From: Paenibacillus sp. FSL H8-0537
Lineage (GTDB): Bacteria; Bacillota; Bacilli; Paenibacillales; Paenibacillaceae
Direction: 5' to 3'
Assembly (NCBI RefSeq): GCF_038051995.1
Contig: NZ_CP150290.1
Location: 3,028,001-3,092,000, forward strand
Length of the DNA stretch: 64,000 nucleotides
Part shown: positions 36,769-46,496 of the stretch, one piece after another
Layout: each line of letters opens with the position of its first letter
How positions within the stretch are numbered: position 1 is the stretch's first letter
Position numbers and translations under genes: made by a program
Notes under the pieces: model-generated
What the model saw: the letters and a program-made list of their open reading frames with translations, nothing else
Told to the model about the DNA's origin: nothing
Databases searched by the model: none

Positions 36769-38079
36769 ATGGCGGTTGCCCGTGAAGATCGTGTTGATAT
36801 AAAAAAAGGTTTAAGCGTTGACGAAGCGGTTCATAGTCTAATCGAACGTACGCTGCCGGGCAAGGTAGAGCATGTGCTTCTACAGAAAGCCGCTCAGCGA
36901 GTGCTTGCCGAGGATTTTTACTCCCCATTTCCTATGCCTCCTTTTCGCCGGGCAGCAATGGATGGTTATGCGCTACATTCAGCTTTTACCCAGACAGCTT
37001 CACCCGCTAATCCGATTCGCCTTATCGTAACTGGCGAGGTGCAAGCGGGGGCGGGAGAAATAGCTTGGTTTGCAGGCTCGGGCAGTCGTCCCCTCATTAA
37101 TGAACAGCTGACGGCCGTGCGTATTTTTACAGGAGCTCCTGTGCCTGAATGTTTTGATGCAGTCATTAGGCAGGAGGAGATTCAGCTCCCGAGCTTGCAA
37201 GGACAGCAAACGGACGCAGTGGTATGGGGAATGCCGCAAATTCAAATCAATCAGCCCGTACAGCCGGGAAAAAATATTGCCGAGGCAGGCGAAGATATTG
37301 CTGAAAACAGCCTCGTCATTAAAAAAGGCACCAGACTTGGTTCGAAGGAAATTGCCATTCTTGCCTCTTATGGGCAGGAACGGGCTACTGTAGTCGCAAG
37401 ACCCAAGGTCACCATCATTCCTGTCGGAGATGAGCTGCTGCTTCCGGGCCAGCCCTTGCAGCCGAATCGGATCTACGATGCCAATGGCTTCGCTGTGGAA
37501 GCATTTTTGCAAGAGCTGGGTGCCTCGGTGGTTCGTTCCTTGCCAATAAAGGATGATGAGGATGTGATTGCTTCGGCGATTAAACAAGCTGCGGAGCATG
37601 CGGATTTGGTTATTACAACGGGAGGCATATCGGTAGGCGATTATGATTGTGTGGCCCGCGCGGCGGATCGCCTCGGTTTTGAGCCATTGTTCACTAAAGT
37701 GATGATGCGCCCTGGGCCGCATTCGTCGGCATTCATACATCAAGGAAAGCTGTTGATTAGCTTGTCTGGCAATCCTGCTGCGTGCTACACAGGGCTTGTA
37801 CTGTTGGGGAAGCCAATCATACAGCATTGGATAGGTCTCAATGGAAGCAAGGCGGAGTGGAAGCAAGCTGTACTAATGGACGATGTGGATAAGCCTTCGC
37901 CTTATCCCCGTTATATCCGTGCTTTTGTATGGATGGAGGCGGGGGAATGGCGGGTTAAGCCGCTGCTGAACGATAAATCGGGCAATATTGCTGCTTTTGC
38001 GGGGGCGAATGCACTCGCGGCAATTCCGGTTGAAGGTCTTCAGGCAGGAAGGCATGCCGCGTTTCTTAGTTTGACTTAA
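36769..38079 (+). CDS. moeA: Molybdopterin molybdenumtransferase MoeA
   Basis: Inserts molybdate into adenylylated molybdopterin, making the cofactor that nitrate reductase NasC needs. The 436-residue product shows PFRRAAMDGYAL, IPVGDELLLPGQPL, the MoCF-type TTGGISVGDYD and RPGPHSSAF...SLSGNPAACYTG, in family order. ATG at 36769 follows AAGGAGGAG; an ATG at 36751 lies before that site. It is the first gene of the plus-strand nitrate operon, 52 bases before nasB. Confidence 0.94.
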   Translation: MAVAREDRVDIKKGLSVDEAVHSLIERTLPGKVEHVLLQKAAQRVLAEDFYSPFPMPPFRRAAMDGYALHSAFTQTASPANPIRLIVTGEVQAGAGEIAWFAGSGSRPLINEQLTAVRIFTGAPVPECFDAVIRQEEIQLPSLQGQQTDAVVWGMPQIQINQPVQPGKNIAEAGEDIAENSLVIKKGTRLGSKEIAILASYGQERATVVARPKVTIIPVGDELLLPGQPLQPNRIYDANGFAVEAFLQELGASVVRSLPIKDDEDVIASAIKQAAEHADLVITTGGISVGDYDCVARAADRLGFEPLFTKVMMRPGPHSSAFIHQGKLLISLSGNPAACYTGLVLLGKPIIQHWIGLNGSKAEWKQAVLMDDVDKPSPYPRYIRAFVWMEAGEWRVKPLLNDKSGNIAAFAGANALAAIPVEGLQAGRHAAFLSLT

Positions 38080-38131
38080 CGAGTGAACACCATTTTGGCT
38101 ATTTTACTATAGAACGGAGGTAACGGCTTTG

Positions 38132-40276
38132 ATGAAGCAAAAACTTGTCGTTATCGGCAACGGGATGGCTGGCGTTAAATGCGTAGAGGAAATATATGAG
38201 CTGGCTCCTGAAGCGTATGACATTACCATTATAGGGGCAGAGCCGCATCCCAATTATAATCGTGTTCTTCTATCCAAAGTGCTGCAAGGGAACACAGCGC
38301 TAGCTGATATTACGTTGAACGATTGGAATTGGTACAGTGAGCGGGGCATTAATCTGTTAACTGGCGAGAGGGTTGAGCGAATAAATGCGGAGGAGAAATG
38401 GGTGCTGACAGCATCAGGGAAAAAGATAGCCTACGACCGCCTGATTATTGCAACCGGCTCATCGGCATTCATGCCCGTGCTGCCAGGCATTCAAAAGCCC
38501 GGCGTAACGACGTTCCGCAATATGGAGGACTGCCAGGCGATGATGGAGGCTTCCCAGCGCTTTAAGCGTGCTGCCGTTATTGGTGGCGGGCTGCTCGGGC
38601 TTGAGGCGGCGAGAGGGCTGCTTAATCTCGGGATGGAGGTAGATGTCGTTCACAACGCCGGCTATTTAATGAACCGCCAGCTTGACCGGATGTCAGCAAA
38701 CCTGCTTAAGGATGAGCTGATGAAGCAGGGAATGCGTTTTTGGCTGAACAAGCGGACGGAAAAAATAACAGGTGTCCGCAGGGCAAGTGGCCTGCTGTTC
38801 TCGGATGGAACGACGCTTGCTGCGGATCTCATCGTCGTAGCGATCGGGATTAGCCCGAATTTAGCGGTTACAGCGGATAGCGGCATTCGGACGAATCGTG
38901 CAATCATCGTTAACGATTATATGGAAACGAATATAGCAGGCATATACGCAGTAGGGGAGTGCGCTGAGCATCAAGAAACCGTATATGGACTAGTTGCTCC
39001 GCTTTATGAACAGGCTAAGGTGCTCGCTCGTCATCTGTGCGAGGTAGAAACGGAAGGCTATCACGGCTCCATACCGTATGCACAATTAAAGGTTTCAGGC
39101 GTGGAGGTGTTTTCCGCTGGTGTTATCCGCGATGAAGAAGCCGAAACCGCGCTGCAGCATTATGATGCGATGAAAGGCACTTATAAAAAAGTAACGATGC
39201 AAGGCGGTATTGTAGCTGGAGCTGTATTATTCGGAGACAGCTCCGAAGGCAGCAAGCTGCTAGGGTATTTGAAACGCCGCGCTGGAATAGGCGTGCTCAA
39301 GGAAAGCGATTCAGGCTCCAAAACAGGCGGAGCTGACGCTGTTGCAGCTGCCATGCCGGACGGTGAAACGGTCTGTGCTTGTAATGGGGTAAGCAAAGCG
39401 GCTATTGTAGCGGCGATACATGCTGAGGGACTTGAATCGGCTGATCAAGTGCGCGACAAGACGAAAGCTTCCGGCTCCTGCGGCGGATGCCGTCCAATGG
39501 TGGAGGCGCTCGTAGCATATGCTTTATCAGGAGTTGGGGGAGCAGTTAAAGCGGCGCCAATTTGCGGCTGTACGGAGCTTGACCCGGCAGGGCTTAAAGA
39601 AGCAATGCTCGGGGATACATTCAGCGATGCTGCTTCAGCAAGAATGGCTCTCAAATGGAACAAGTCCGAAGGCTGCTTCATTTGCCAGACAGCGATGGGC
39701 TACTATTTGCGGCTGGCTGCAACAAGTGTCGCAGGCGATGTTCCAGGTCAGGCGAAGCTTCATTACCCGACGCTGCAGTCCGTGCTCCTATCTGCTTCTA
39801 CGCAAGGGGAAGGGTCCTCCAACTGCCCGATTTCGCATGCCGACCGTCTCGAAGTTGGTGGGCCGGGTTATATTGCTGCAGAGCTGGAGAAGGCGCTGGG
39901 AAGTCTGGCATCGCCGACCATGCTCAAAGCTTCTGTATCTGCGGGTGCCTTATACCCTGCCGGTGTGCTGGTTCATGATGTCGGGATTGCAGCATCGCCA
40001 GCAGGGTGGGAGCTTTATATTGGCGGACATATGGAAAGCCCGGTCAAGCAAGCTCAACTGCTTATGATAGAGGCAACGGAGCAGCGAGCGGCAGAAACGG
40101 CGATAGCCTGCATGCAGTGGTACCGTCAAACCGCCTATTATGGGGAAGCCGTATGGAAATGGCTGGAGCGAGTAGGGCTTATCGCGGTAAGAGAGAAGCT
40201 GCTTGACCCTGATTTTCGCGAGGAGCTGCTCGGCAGCTGGCAGCTGGAACGTAACCGAGAGACATGCACCGTTTGA
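38132..40276 (+). CDS. nasB: Assimilatory nitrate reductase electron transfer subunit (NasB-like)
   Basis: Flavoprotein that should pass electrons from NAD(P)H to NasC. Of 714 residues, about 1-390 form the FAD/NAD oxidoreductase seen at the N-terminus of NirB (VVIGNGMAGVKC, AVIGGGLLGLEAARGL, GIYAVGECAEH). Two BFD-type [2Fe-2S] domains follow: Cys415/417/450/453 and Cys478/480/515/518. Residues about 525-710 resemble the NirB C-terminus (WELYIGGHMESPVKQAQLL, WLERVGLIAVREKL), yet the siroheme/[4Fe-4S] cysteine pattern is not evident, so it should not be a nitrite reductase. ATG at 38132; the TTG one codon earlier is possible. Ends a few bases before nasC. Confidence 0.87.
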   Translation: MKQKLVVIGNGMAGVKCVEEIYELAPEAYDITIIGAEPHPNYNRVLLSKVLQGNTALADITLNDWNWYSERGINLLTGERVERINAEEKWVLTASGKKIAYDRLIIATGSSAFMPVLPGIQKPGVTTFRNMEDCQAMMEASQRFKRAAVIGGGLLGLEAARGLLNLGMEVDVVHNAGYLMNRQLDRMSANLLKDELMKQGMRFWLNKRTEKITGVRRASGLLFSDGTTLAADLIVVAIGISPNLAVTADSGIRTNRAIIVNDYMETNIAGIYAVGECAEHQETVYGLVAPLYEQAKVLARHLCEVETEGYHGSIPYAQLKVSGVEVFSAGVIRDEEAETALQHYDAMKGTYKKVTMQGGIVAGAVLFGDSSEGSKLLGYLKRRAGIGVLKESDSGSKTGGADAVAAAMPDGETVCACNGVSKAAIVAAIHAEGLESADQVRDKTKASGSCGGCRPMVEALVAYALSGVGGAVKAAPICGCTELDPAGLKEAMLGDTFSDAASARMALKWNKSEGCFICQTAMGYYLRLAATSVAGDVPGQAKLHYPTLQSVLLSASTQGEGSSNCPISHADRLEVGGPGYIAAELEKALGSLASPTMLKASVSAGALYPAGVLVHDVGIAASPAGWELYIGGHMESPVKQAQLLMIEATEQRAAETAIACMQWYRQTAYYGEAVWKWLERVGLIAVREKLLDPDFREELLGSWQLERNRETCTV

Positions 40277-40293
40277 GTAGGGAGGAAAAAATA

Positions 40294-42435
40294 ATGATAG
40301 AGCTAAAAGTAGTTGAGCCGAAAGCCCAAATAACGGCAGTCATGGATACACAGTGCCCTTTTTGCAGCGTGCAATGCAAAATGCGCGTTGAAGAGGAGCG
40401 CTCGGCGGCTGGACGTTTTGCTTATAAGGTGACAGCGATCCCGAATGCCGCATCGGAAGGAAGGCTATGTGTGAAAGGGATGAATGCGCATCAGCATGCG
40501 TTGCATCGCGAGCGCCTTGTTCATCCACTTATTAGACGGGAAGGAAAACTTGTGCAGGCGACATGGGAAGAGGCGCTCGAGCTGGTTTCCAGCCGTTTCC
40601 AAGCTTTGCAGGCCGAGCATGGTATGGATTCCGTCGCTTTATATGGCGGCGGCTCGTTGACGAATGAAACGTCTTATTTACTTGGCAAATTCGCTCGTGT
40701 TGGTTTGCGTACTCGCTATATTGATTATAATGGACGCTTCTGTATGTCGGCGGCCGCTTCCGCAGGAAGCAAGACGTTTGGTATTGATCGCGGATTAACG
40801 AATCAGTTGAAGGAAATTGAACGGTCGGAATGCCTGATTCTTGCCGGAACGAATATAGCGGAATGCCAGCCGACGCTAATGCCTTATTTTACAAAGGCAA
40901 AGGAAAACGGGGCGACCATCATTGTCATTGACCCAAGAATGACGGGAACGGCCGAGCTTGCGGACATTCATTTGCAGGTGAAGCCAGGCATGGATGCTGC
41001 GCTTGTGAATGGCATGCTAAAAGTTATTTTTGATGAGGGACTCATTGATCGAGGGTTTATTCGCAGCCGTACGAAGGGCTTCGCAGAGCTGGAGCAGCAT
41101 GTAAAGGCGCTGAATTTGGCTGATATTGCAGAAAGCACTGGTGTTACCGAGTCGCTCATACGCCTCGCTGCGCTCGCATTTGGTGAGGCGAAGACGGGGA
41201 TGGTTTTTACTGCACGTGGGGTTGAGCAGCATGCCGATGGTCATTTGGCGGTGCGGAATTTTCTCAATATGGTGCTGGCAACGGGGAAAATCGGCCGTGA
41301 GGGCTGCGGTTACGGGGCGGTCACTGGGCAAGCCAATGGACAGGGTGGACGAGAGCATGGTCAAAAGGCTGATCAGCTTCCTGGCTATCGACTGATCGAA
41401 AATGAGCGCGATCGCGCTTATGTGGCAAGCGTCTGGGGCATTCGCCCGGAGGAGCTCCCCGGCAAAGGGGTGTCCGCTTATGAAATGATGGAAATGGTGC
41501 ACCGTGAGGAGATTAAAGCTTTACTTGTCATGGGTTCGAATCCTATCGTCTCGAATCCGAATGCAACGCTCGTGGAGGAAGGAATCGCCAAGCTTGATTT
41601 TACCGTCGTAGCAGATATGTTTCTGTCCGAAACGGCGCTGCTTGCTGATGTTGTGCTGCCAATATCCGCTTATTTGGAAAATACCGGAACGATGACCAAT
41701 TTGGAAGGTCGCGTTTTGCTTAGAGAAGCGGGTCGCCTTGCGCCTGGAGAAGCCCGTCATGACTGGGAAGTACTATGCGATCTGGCCAAGAGGCTTGGCC
41801 GCGGCGAGTATTTTGCCTTTGAAAATTCGGAGCAAATCTTTAATGAGCTGCGTTTGGCAAGCAAGGGCGGGCTTGCCGATTATTATGGCATTACGTATGA
41901 CCGGCTGCGCAAGGAGGAGGGCATCTATTGGCCTTGTCCATCGCTTGATCATCCGGGCACGAAACGGCTGTTCGAGAAGTCATTTGCCCATGAGGATGGG
42001 CTAGCCGCCTTCCAAACGGTTACGAGTGATTCTCCGGCTGAAAAAACAAACCGTGAGTTTCCGCTGCTTATGACCAATGGACGGCAGCTGTCCCATTACT
42101 TGACGGGCGTGCAGACGCACCGCAGCCCTGCGCTGGAAGCGAGAAATGTGGAAAATCATTTGGAGATTCATCCTAATACTGCAAAGAGATACCGCATTGA
42201 GGATGCCTCGCTGGTAGCTGTGCAATCGAAGCGGGGAGTGGTCATATTACGCTGCAAGGTGGCGGAAAGCATTCGTGAAGACACCGTATTCATTCCCATG
42301 CACTGGGGCGGTGTGCAAAATGTAAACCGGGCGACCAGTCCACAGCTGGACCCTTTTTGCAAAATGCCGGACTTTAAGACAAGCGCGGTAAGCATCCGGC
42401 CATACATTGAATATTTACAGGAGCATCAAGCATAA
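40294..42435 (+). CDS. nasC: Assimilatory nitrate reductase catalytic subunit
   Basis: Molybdopterin oxidoreductase reducing nitrate to nitrite in the cytoplasm. The 713-residue product has an N-terminal [4Fe-4S] site (Cys21, Cys24, Cys28, Cys59), a probable molybdenum ligand Cys150 in GRFCMSAAASAG, GQANGQGGREHGQKADQLPGYR as in the NasA/NapA branch, and a C-terminal molydopterin dinucleotide-binding domain with TGVQTHRSPALE. There is no twin-arginine signal, so it is cytoplasmic. ATG at 40294 follows GGGAGG; an in-frame ATG at 40264 lies inside nasB. No nitrite reductase follows in this window. Confidence 0.93.
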   Translation: MIELKVVEPKAQITAVMDTQCPFCSVQCKMRVEEERSAAGRFAYKVTAIPNAASEGRLCVKGMNAHQHALHRERLVHPLIRREGKLVQATWEEALELVSSRFQALQAEHGMDSVALYGGGSLTNETSYLLGKFARVGLRTRYIDYNGRFCMSAAASAGSKTFGIDRGLTNQLKEIERSECLILAGTNIAECQPTLMPYFTKAKENGATIIVIDPRMTGTAELADIHLQVKPGMDAALVNGMLKVIFDEGLIDRGFIRSRTKGFAELEQHVKALNLADIAESTGVTESLIRLAALAFGEAKTGMVFTARGVEQHADGHLAVRNFLNMVLATGKIGREGCGYGAVTGQANGQGGREHGQKADQLPGYRLIENERDRAYVASVWGIRPEELPGKGVSAYEMMEMVHREEIKALLVMGSNPIVSNPNATLVEEGIAKLDFTVVADMFLSETALLADVVLPISAYLENTGTMTNLEGRVLLREAGRLAPGEARHDWEVLCDLAKRLGRGEYFAFENSEQIFNELRLASKGGLADYYGITYDRLRKEEGIYWPCPSLDHPGTKRLFEKSFAHEDGLAAFQTVTSDSPAEKTNREFPLLMTNGRQLSHYLTGVQTHRSPALEARNVENHLEIHPNTAKRYRIEDASLVAVQSKRGVVILRCKVAESIREDTVFIPMHWGGVQNVNRATSPQLDPFCKMPDFKTSAVSIRPYIEYLQEHQA

Positions 42436-42518
42436 ATAAATGCGACATTCCCATACTATGACGAGCCGTAGGTTCTGCCAAAACGGTATTAGCCTTGTTC
42501 AAGAGGGGGAATTCGCCG

Positions 42519-43265
42519 ATGTGGCCGTATTCAATGAGTTTAACAGGAGAGCAGCCTGAGCCTTATGATGAAGAGAAGAAAAAGGCGGCTGGGGCGCTTG
42601 ACGCTTTGCAGCAGCTGGGCCAGGTGAGCATTCCGCAGGCCGAGTCCAATATTTTTTGCATGACGATTATTGGACAGATTGAAGGGCATATGGTACTGCC
42701 GCCGCAAAACAAAACGACAAAATACGAGCATTTGATTCCGCAACTGGTCGCAGCCGAGCAAAACCAGAAGATCGAAGGTGTGCTGATCGTTCTCAATACA
42801 GTTGGCGGTGATGTGGAAGCGGGGCTCGCTATTGCTGAAATGATTTCTTCCTTGTCAAAGCCGGCCGTTACGCTTGTACTTGGCGGCGGGCATTCGATCG
42901 GTGTTCCAATAGCAGTTGCGGGCGACATGTCGTTCATTGCTGCGACAGCAACGATGACGATTCATCCCATTCGCTTGAATGGCACCGTGATCGGTGTTCC
43001 CCAAACATTCGAATATTTGGATAAAATGCAGGAGCGCGTCGTTCGCTTCGTTACGATGCATTCCAAGATTCCGGAAGCGACCTTCAAGGAGTTGATGTTT
43101 AAAACAGGCGAGCTGACGCGCGATATCGGGACAACAGTCGTCGGCGGAGACGCGGTGAGCCATGGCTTGATTGATGCGGTAGGAGGTCTTGGCGACGCGC
43201 TTCGGGAGCTTAGGCGGCTGGTAGAGCAGCGCAGGGTGGACGGTATGCCGGGGGTGTTTAACTAA
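42519..43265 (+). CDS. tepA: ClpP-like serine protease TepA/YmfB
   Basis: Cytoplasmic ClpP-fold peptidase family called translocation-enhancing protein in B. subtilis. The 248-residue product has [18 protein letters not shown], probable catalytic Ser126 in GGGHSIGVP and [10 protein letters not shown] with the matching His. ATG at 42519 follows AGAGGGGG; the frame is open from 42495 but without a ribosome site. Its stop overlaps the ylzJ start (TAATG). In B. subtilis it follows rnjB directly; here the nitrate cluster lies between. Confidence 0.93.
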   Translation: MWPYSMSLTGEQPEPYDEEKKKAAGALDALQQLGQVSIPQAESNIFCMTIIGQIEGHMVLPPQNKTTKYEHLIPQLVAAEQNQKIEGVLIVLNTVGGDVEAGLAIAEMISSLSKPAVTLVLGGGHSIGVPIAVAGDMSFIAATATMTIHPIRLNGTVIGVPQTFEYLDKMQERVVRFVTMHSKIPEATFKELMFKTGELTRDIGTTVVGGDAVSHGLIDAVGGLGDALRELRRLVEQRRVDGMPGVFN

Positions 43266-43483
43266 TGTCTGTTCTGTATACGATTGTTCCGCTGGAAGAA
43301 GTGCTTGCAGGCTGGCAGGCGGAGGAGAAAATCAATCAGGGCCGCGAAGTTTGGGTGGAGGGCGTTTATATGCAGGTAGAGCCTATTGCGCCAGGGATGG
43401 GCAAAGTCATTCGGCTCATTCATTGCGGACTGGATGATTACTTAAATCCGCAGCTTTCGCCAGGAGCTGTTGTCAAATATTGA
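43265..43483 (+). CDS. ylzJ: YlzJ-like small protein
   Basis: 72-residue protein of unknown function in the YlzJ family, recognised by its start SVLYTIVPLEEVLAG, the GVYMQVEPI segment and the RLIHCGLDDYLNP end, and by lying between tepA and spoIIIE. Its ATG overlaps the tepA stop by one base, so it is translated together with tepA. Confidence 0.85.
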   Translation: MSVLYTIVPLEEVLAGWQAEEKINQGREVWVEGVYMQVEPIAPGMGKVIRLIHCGLDDYLNPQLSPGAVVKY

Positions 43484-43539
43484 AAATGGATTTTCCGGTT
43501 TAAGGGACTATCGAACGAATAGGAACATTTGTCCACCTA

Positions 43540-43548
43540 TGGTATAAT
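43540..43548 (+). promoter_or_regulatory. extended -10 promoter of spoIIIE
   Basis: TG-G-TATAAT (43540-43548), with no good -35 at the normal distance. It leaves a leader of about 15 nt before the TTG start. Confidence 0.45.
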
Positions 43549-43570
43549 GTTTTACCGGGGGTGACGAACG

Positions 43571-46387
43571 TTGGCTAAGAAGAGAAGGGGCAAGAAATCG
43601 CTCGCAGCAAATTTGAAATATGAGGTTTACGGTATTTTACTCATTACGGTATCGATTATTGCTTTATCGGGAGAGGCGACGGTTGGACGTTCATTGTCCA
43701 AACTGTTCGGCCTCTTTCTGGGTAAATTTTACTTTGTGATTGCACTGATTGGCATATATGTGGGGCTGGTCGTGATGGTCAAACGAATGTGGCCGAAAGG
43801 TTGGTCGAACCGGAAAACAGGCATGCTTGTGCTCGTGTTAGCCTTTACGCTATGGAGCTCCATTGCCGAAATTGACCGCAAGCTGGGGGATACGACGCTG
43901 TTGTCTGGCAAGGTGATTTTGAATCAGCTGGACAGCGACTTAAGGGGCGAGCTGCTTGCTTCCAATCCGCAGGATTTACGCCCGCTTAAGGATAAGGCAA
44001 TTAGCGGAGGTTACGTTGGAGCGCTGCAATATTCCGTGCTTTTCACCTTATTTGGGAAAATTGGCGCCCAGCTGCTAATGCTCGTCATGATTGCAATTTC
44101 CATTATGCTCATTACAGGGAAGTCCTATGTGGAGCTGTTCAAGACGCTGCGTACCCGCTTTGTTCGTATGCTCAAGCTGCTCGCAGCAAAATGGTCGGAT
44201 TATTCCGCCGAGCGGGCTGCGGCGCAATCATCTAGAAATGCAAGCGTAGTATCGGGAGCAAGCACCGTGCTCACTTCGGACAATACGATTGATGATGATG
44301 AGGATTTTGTACCTCGCCTTGCCAAAAATAAAAAGTCGCTGTTTTTCTCCTGGCGGCAATCCGATAAGACGAAAGCTGCCGCCAGCCATGACGAATGGGA
44401 ACTGGAGGATGAGCCGCTTCATGGTGAGGCTGGTCGTGGCGAAGAGGGCGCAGCAGTACCGCATTGGGCGGAAGATTGGGATCAGGATCAAGACTGGGAC
44501 AATAAGCAGAACGGATCTGTTGCCCAAACATCGACCGGTACTATTGCTTCATCAACCGCAGCTCCGATGCCGGAGACAAGCGCTAGCTTATGGCCTAGCG
44601 AGCAGGAGGATTTGGCTGCCAAAGCTGCTCAGCCATACGCTCATACCGACATAACTGATGAGCAGGAATGGTCAGAGCCATGGAGACCGCAAGAAACGCA
44701 GGAACAGCAAGAGCTGGTACATATAGAAGGAAACGAAGCAGAGGAAGCGGGAAATCATGCAGTTGAGCAGATGAATGAGGAATTTGAGCAGGCTGTTCAA
44801 CAGGATAGCGAAAAGTATGAAGAACCTCTATTGGATGGCGTGAGAGCGGCAGAGAGCCAACAGATTGCTGCTGTATCTGGCTCTAATGCTGGCAATAATG
44901 AAGCGAATCATCAAGCAGCGGAAAGCAAGCCCGCGCTAGCACCATTAAGCGTGCCAGTGGTCAAGCCGTACGTTTTACCGCCGTTTACTTTGCTGTCCAA
45001 GCCTAGCCATATGGTTAGAGGCGGCATTGGCTCAAGTTCCATGGAGGCGAAGCTTAAGCTGGAGCGGACGCTCGAAAGCTTTGGCGTGAAGGCGAAGGTG
45101 CTTGATCCCGTTATCGGCCCAGCCGTTACCCGTTTTGAGGTTGAACCGGCATCGGGCGTCAAGGTGAGTAAAATTGTCAGCTTGACCGATGATATCGCAC
45201 TTGCGCTTGCAGCCAAGGATATTCGAATGGAAGCGCCTATTCCAGGAAGGTCGGCTATCGGGATAGAAGTGCCGAATATGGAAATCTCCATCGTTACGAT
45301 GCGAGAAGTAATGGAAACAAAAGAATTTTATGAATCGCCTTCCAAGCTGTCGATTGCCTTTGGCCGTGATATTGCGGGCAAGCCAATCGTGGGCAATTTG
45401 GCGAAAATGCCCCATTTGCTTGTAGCGGGAGCGACAGGTTCCGGTAAATCAGTTTGTATAAACGGTATTATTACTAGTATTTTGTACAAAGCAACGCCAG
45501 ATGAAGTTAAGTTTCTCATGGTTGACCCGAAAATGGTGGAGCTAAACGTATATAACGGTATACCGCATTTGCTGGCTCCTGTTGTAACAGATCCGCGTCG
45601 TGCATCGCTTGCGCTTAAGAAAATCGTTGTCGAGATGGAAAAACGCTATGAGCTGTTTTCAAAATCGGGAACTCGTAATATTGAGGGCTACAACACTTTA
45701 ATGGCAGATAATCCGAAAGCGGTTCTGCCTTACATTGTCGTCATTGTCGATGAGCTTGCCGATTTAATGATTGTAGCGGCTAACGATGTCGAGGACGCCA
45801 TTGCCAGACTTGCGCAAATGGCTCGCGCGGCAGGCATTCACCTTATTATTGCGACTCAGCGTCCGTCTGTTGACGTCATTACCGGTGTCATTAAAGCGAA
45901 TATTCCATCGCGAATTGCTTTTGGTGTGTCTTCTCAGGTCGATTCACGAACGATACTCGACATGGTCGGAGCGGAAAAGCTGCTTGGCCGCGGCGACATG
46001 CTTTACTTGCCAATGGGTACTTCCAAGCCAACGCGGGTACAGGGAGCATTCCTTTCGGATCAGGAGGTCGAGGCGCTCGTTGGTTACGCCAGAGGGCAGG
46101 CAGAAGCGGAATATAAGGAAGATCTTGTACCGGAAATTGACGAGGAGACGGCTAGCTCTGAAGAGGTCATGGACGAGCTGTATGATCAGGCCGTTCAAAT
46201 CGTCGTCGAAGCAAAGCAAGCGTCGGTCTCCCTGCTGCAACGCCGTATGCGAATTGGCTACACTAGGGCTGCAAGGCTCATTGACGAGATGGAAGCCCGC
46301 CATATTGTGGGTCCATACGAAGGCAGCAAGCCGCGTGAGGTGCTGCTTACAATAGATCAGCTCGAAGCGGGACGAATTAGCTCTTAA
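43571..46387 (+). CDS. spoIIIE: DNA translocase FtsK/SpoIIIE
   Basis: Septal ATPase that pumps chromosomal DNA, needed for forespore chromosome import. The 938-residue protein has four membrane helices in residues 20-200, a long Glu/Gln/Ala-rich acidic linker (about 220-455), and a motor with [13 protein letters not shown]alker A (about residue 615-627), VDELADLM Walker B and [19 protein letters not shown] gamma winged-helix DNA-reading domain follows ([18 protein letters not shown]). It is about 150 residues longer than B. subtilis SpoIIIE because of the linker. TTG start after GGGGGTGA. Confidence 0.95.
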   Translation: MAKKRRGKKSLAANLKYEVYGILLITVSIIALSGEATVGRSLSKLFGLFLGKFYFVIALIGIYVGLVVMVKRMWPKGWSNRKTGMLVLVLAFTLWSSIAEIDRKLGDTTLLSGKVILNQLDSDLRGELLASNPQDLRPLKDKAISGGYVGALQYSVLFTLFGKIGAQLLMLVMIAISIMLITGKSYVELFKTLRTRFVRMLKLLAAKWSDYSAERAAAQSSRNASVVSGASTVLTSDNTIDDDEDFVPRLAKNKKSLFFSWRQSDKTKAAASHDEWELEDEPLHGEAGRGEEGAAVPHWAEDWDQDQDWDNKQNGSVAQTSTGTIASSTAAPMPETSASLWPSEQEDLAAKAAQPYAHTDITDEQEWSEPWRPQETQEQQELVHIEGNEAEEAGNHAVEQMNEEFEQAVQQDSEKYEEPLLDGVRAAESQQIAAVSGSNAGNNEANHQAAESKPALAPLSVPVVKPYVLPPFTLLSKPSHMVRGGIGSSSMEAKLKLERTLESFGVKAKVLDPVIGPAVTRFEVEPASGVKVSKIVSLTDDIALALAAKDIRMEAPIPGRSAIGIEVPNMEISIVTMREVMETKEFYESPSKLSIAFGRDIAGKPIVGNLAKMPHLLVAGATGSGKSVCINGIITSILYKATPDEVKFLMVDPKMVELNVYNGIPHLLAPVVTDPRRASLALKKIVVEMEKRYELFSKSGTRNIEGYNTLMADNPKAVLPYIVVIVDELADLMIVAANDVEDAIARLAQMARAAGIHLIIATQRPSVDVITGVIKANIPSRIAFGVSSQVDSRTILDMVGAEKLLGRGDMLYLPMGTSKPTRVQGAFLSDQEVEALVGYARGQAEAEYKEDLVPEIDEETASSEEVMDELYDQAVQIVVEAKQASVSLLQRRMRIGYTRAARLIDEMEARHIVGPYEGSKPREVLLTIDQLEAGRISS

Positions 46388-46407
46388 ATGCCACCAGCGA
46401 AAAATTT

Positions 46408-46438
46408 TGCATAGAAGCTGGACTGATTTCTCATACTA
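46408..46438 (+). promoter_or_regulatory. sigma-G type promoter of sleB
   Basis: TGCATA (46408-46413), 18 bp, CATACTA (46432-46438); the -10 is an exact match to the sigma-G consensus and the -35 differs by one base from TGAATA. SleB is made in the forespore under sigma-G in B. subtilis. Confidence 0.75.
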
Positions 46439-46496
46439 GACTTAGGCAACGCTGCTAATTAGCGTACTATCTTGTAAGAGAAAGGCAGATCCTTCT

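Noticed and set aside
37000..37866. 288-residue minus-strand frame over moeA
   Set aside because: Shadow of moeA, whose motifs are unambiguous.
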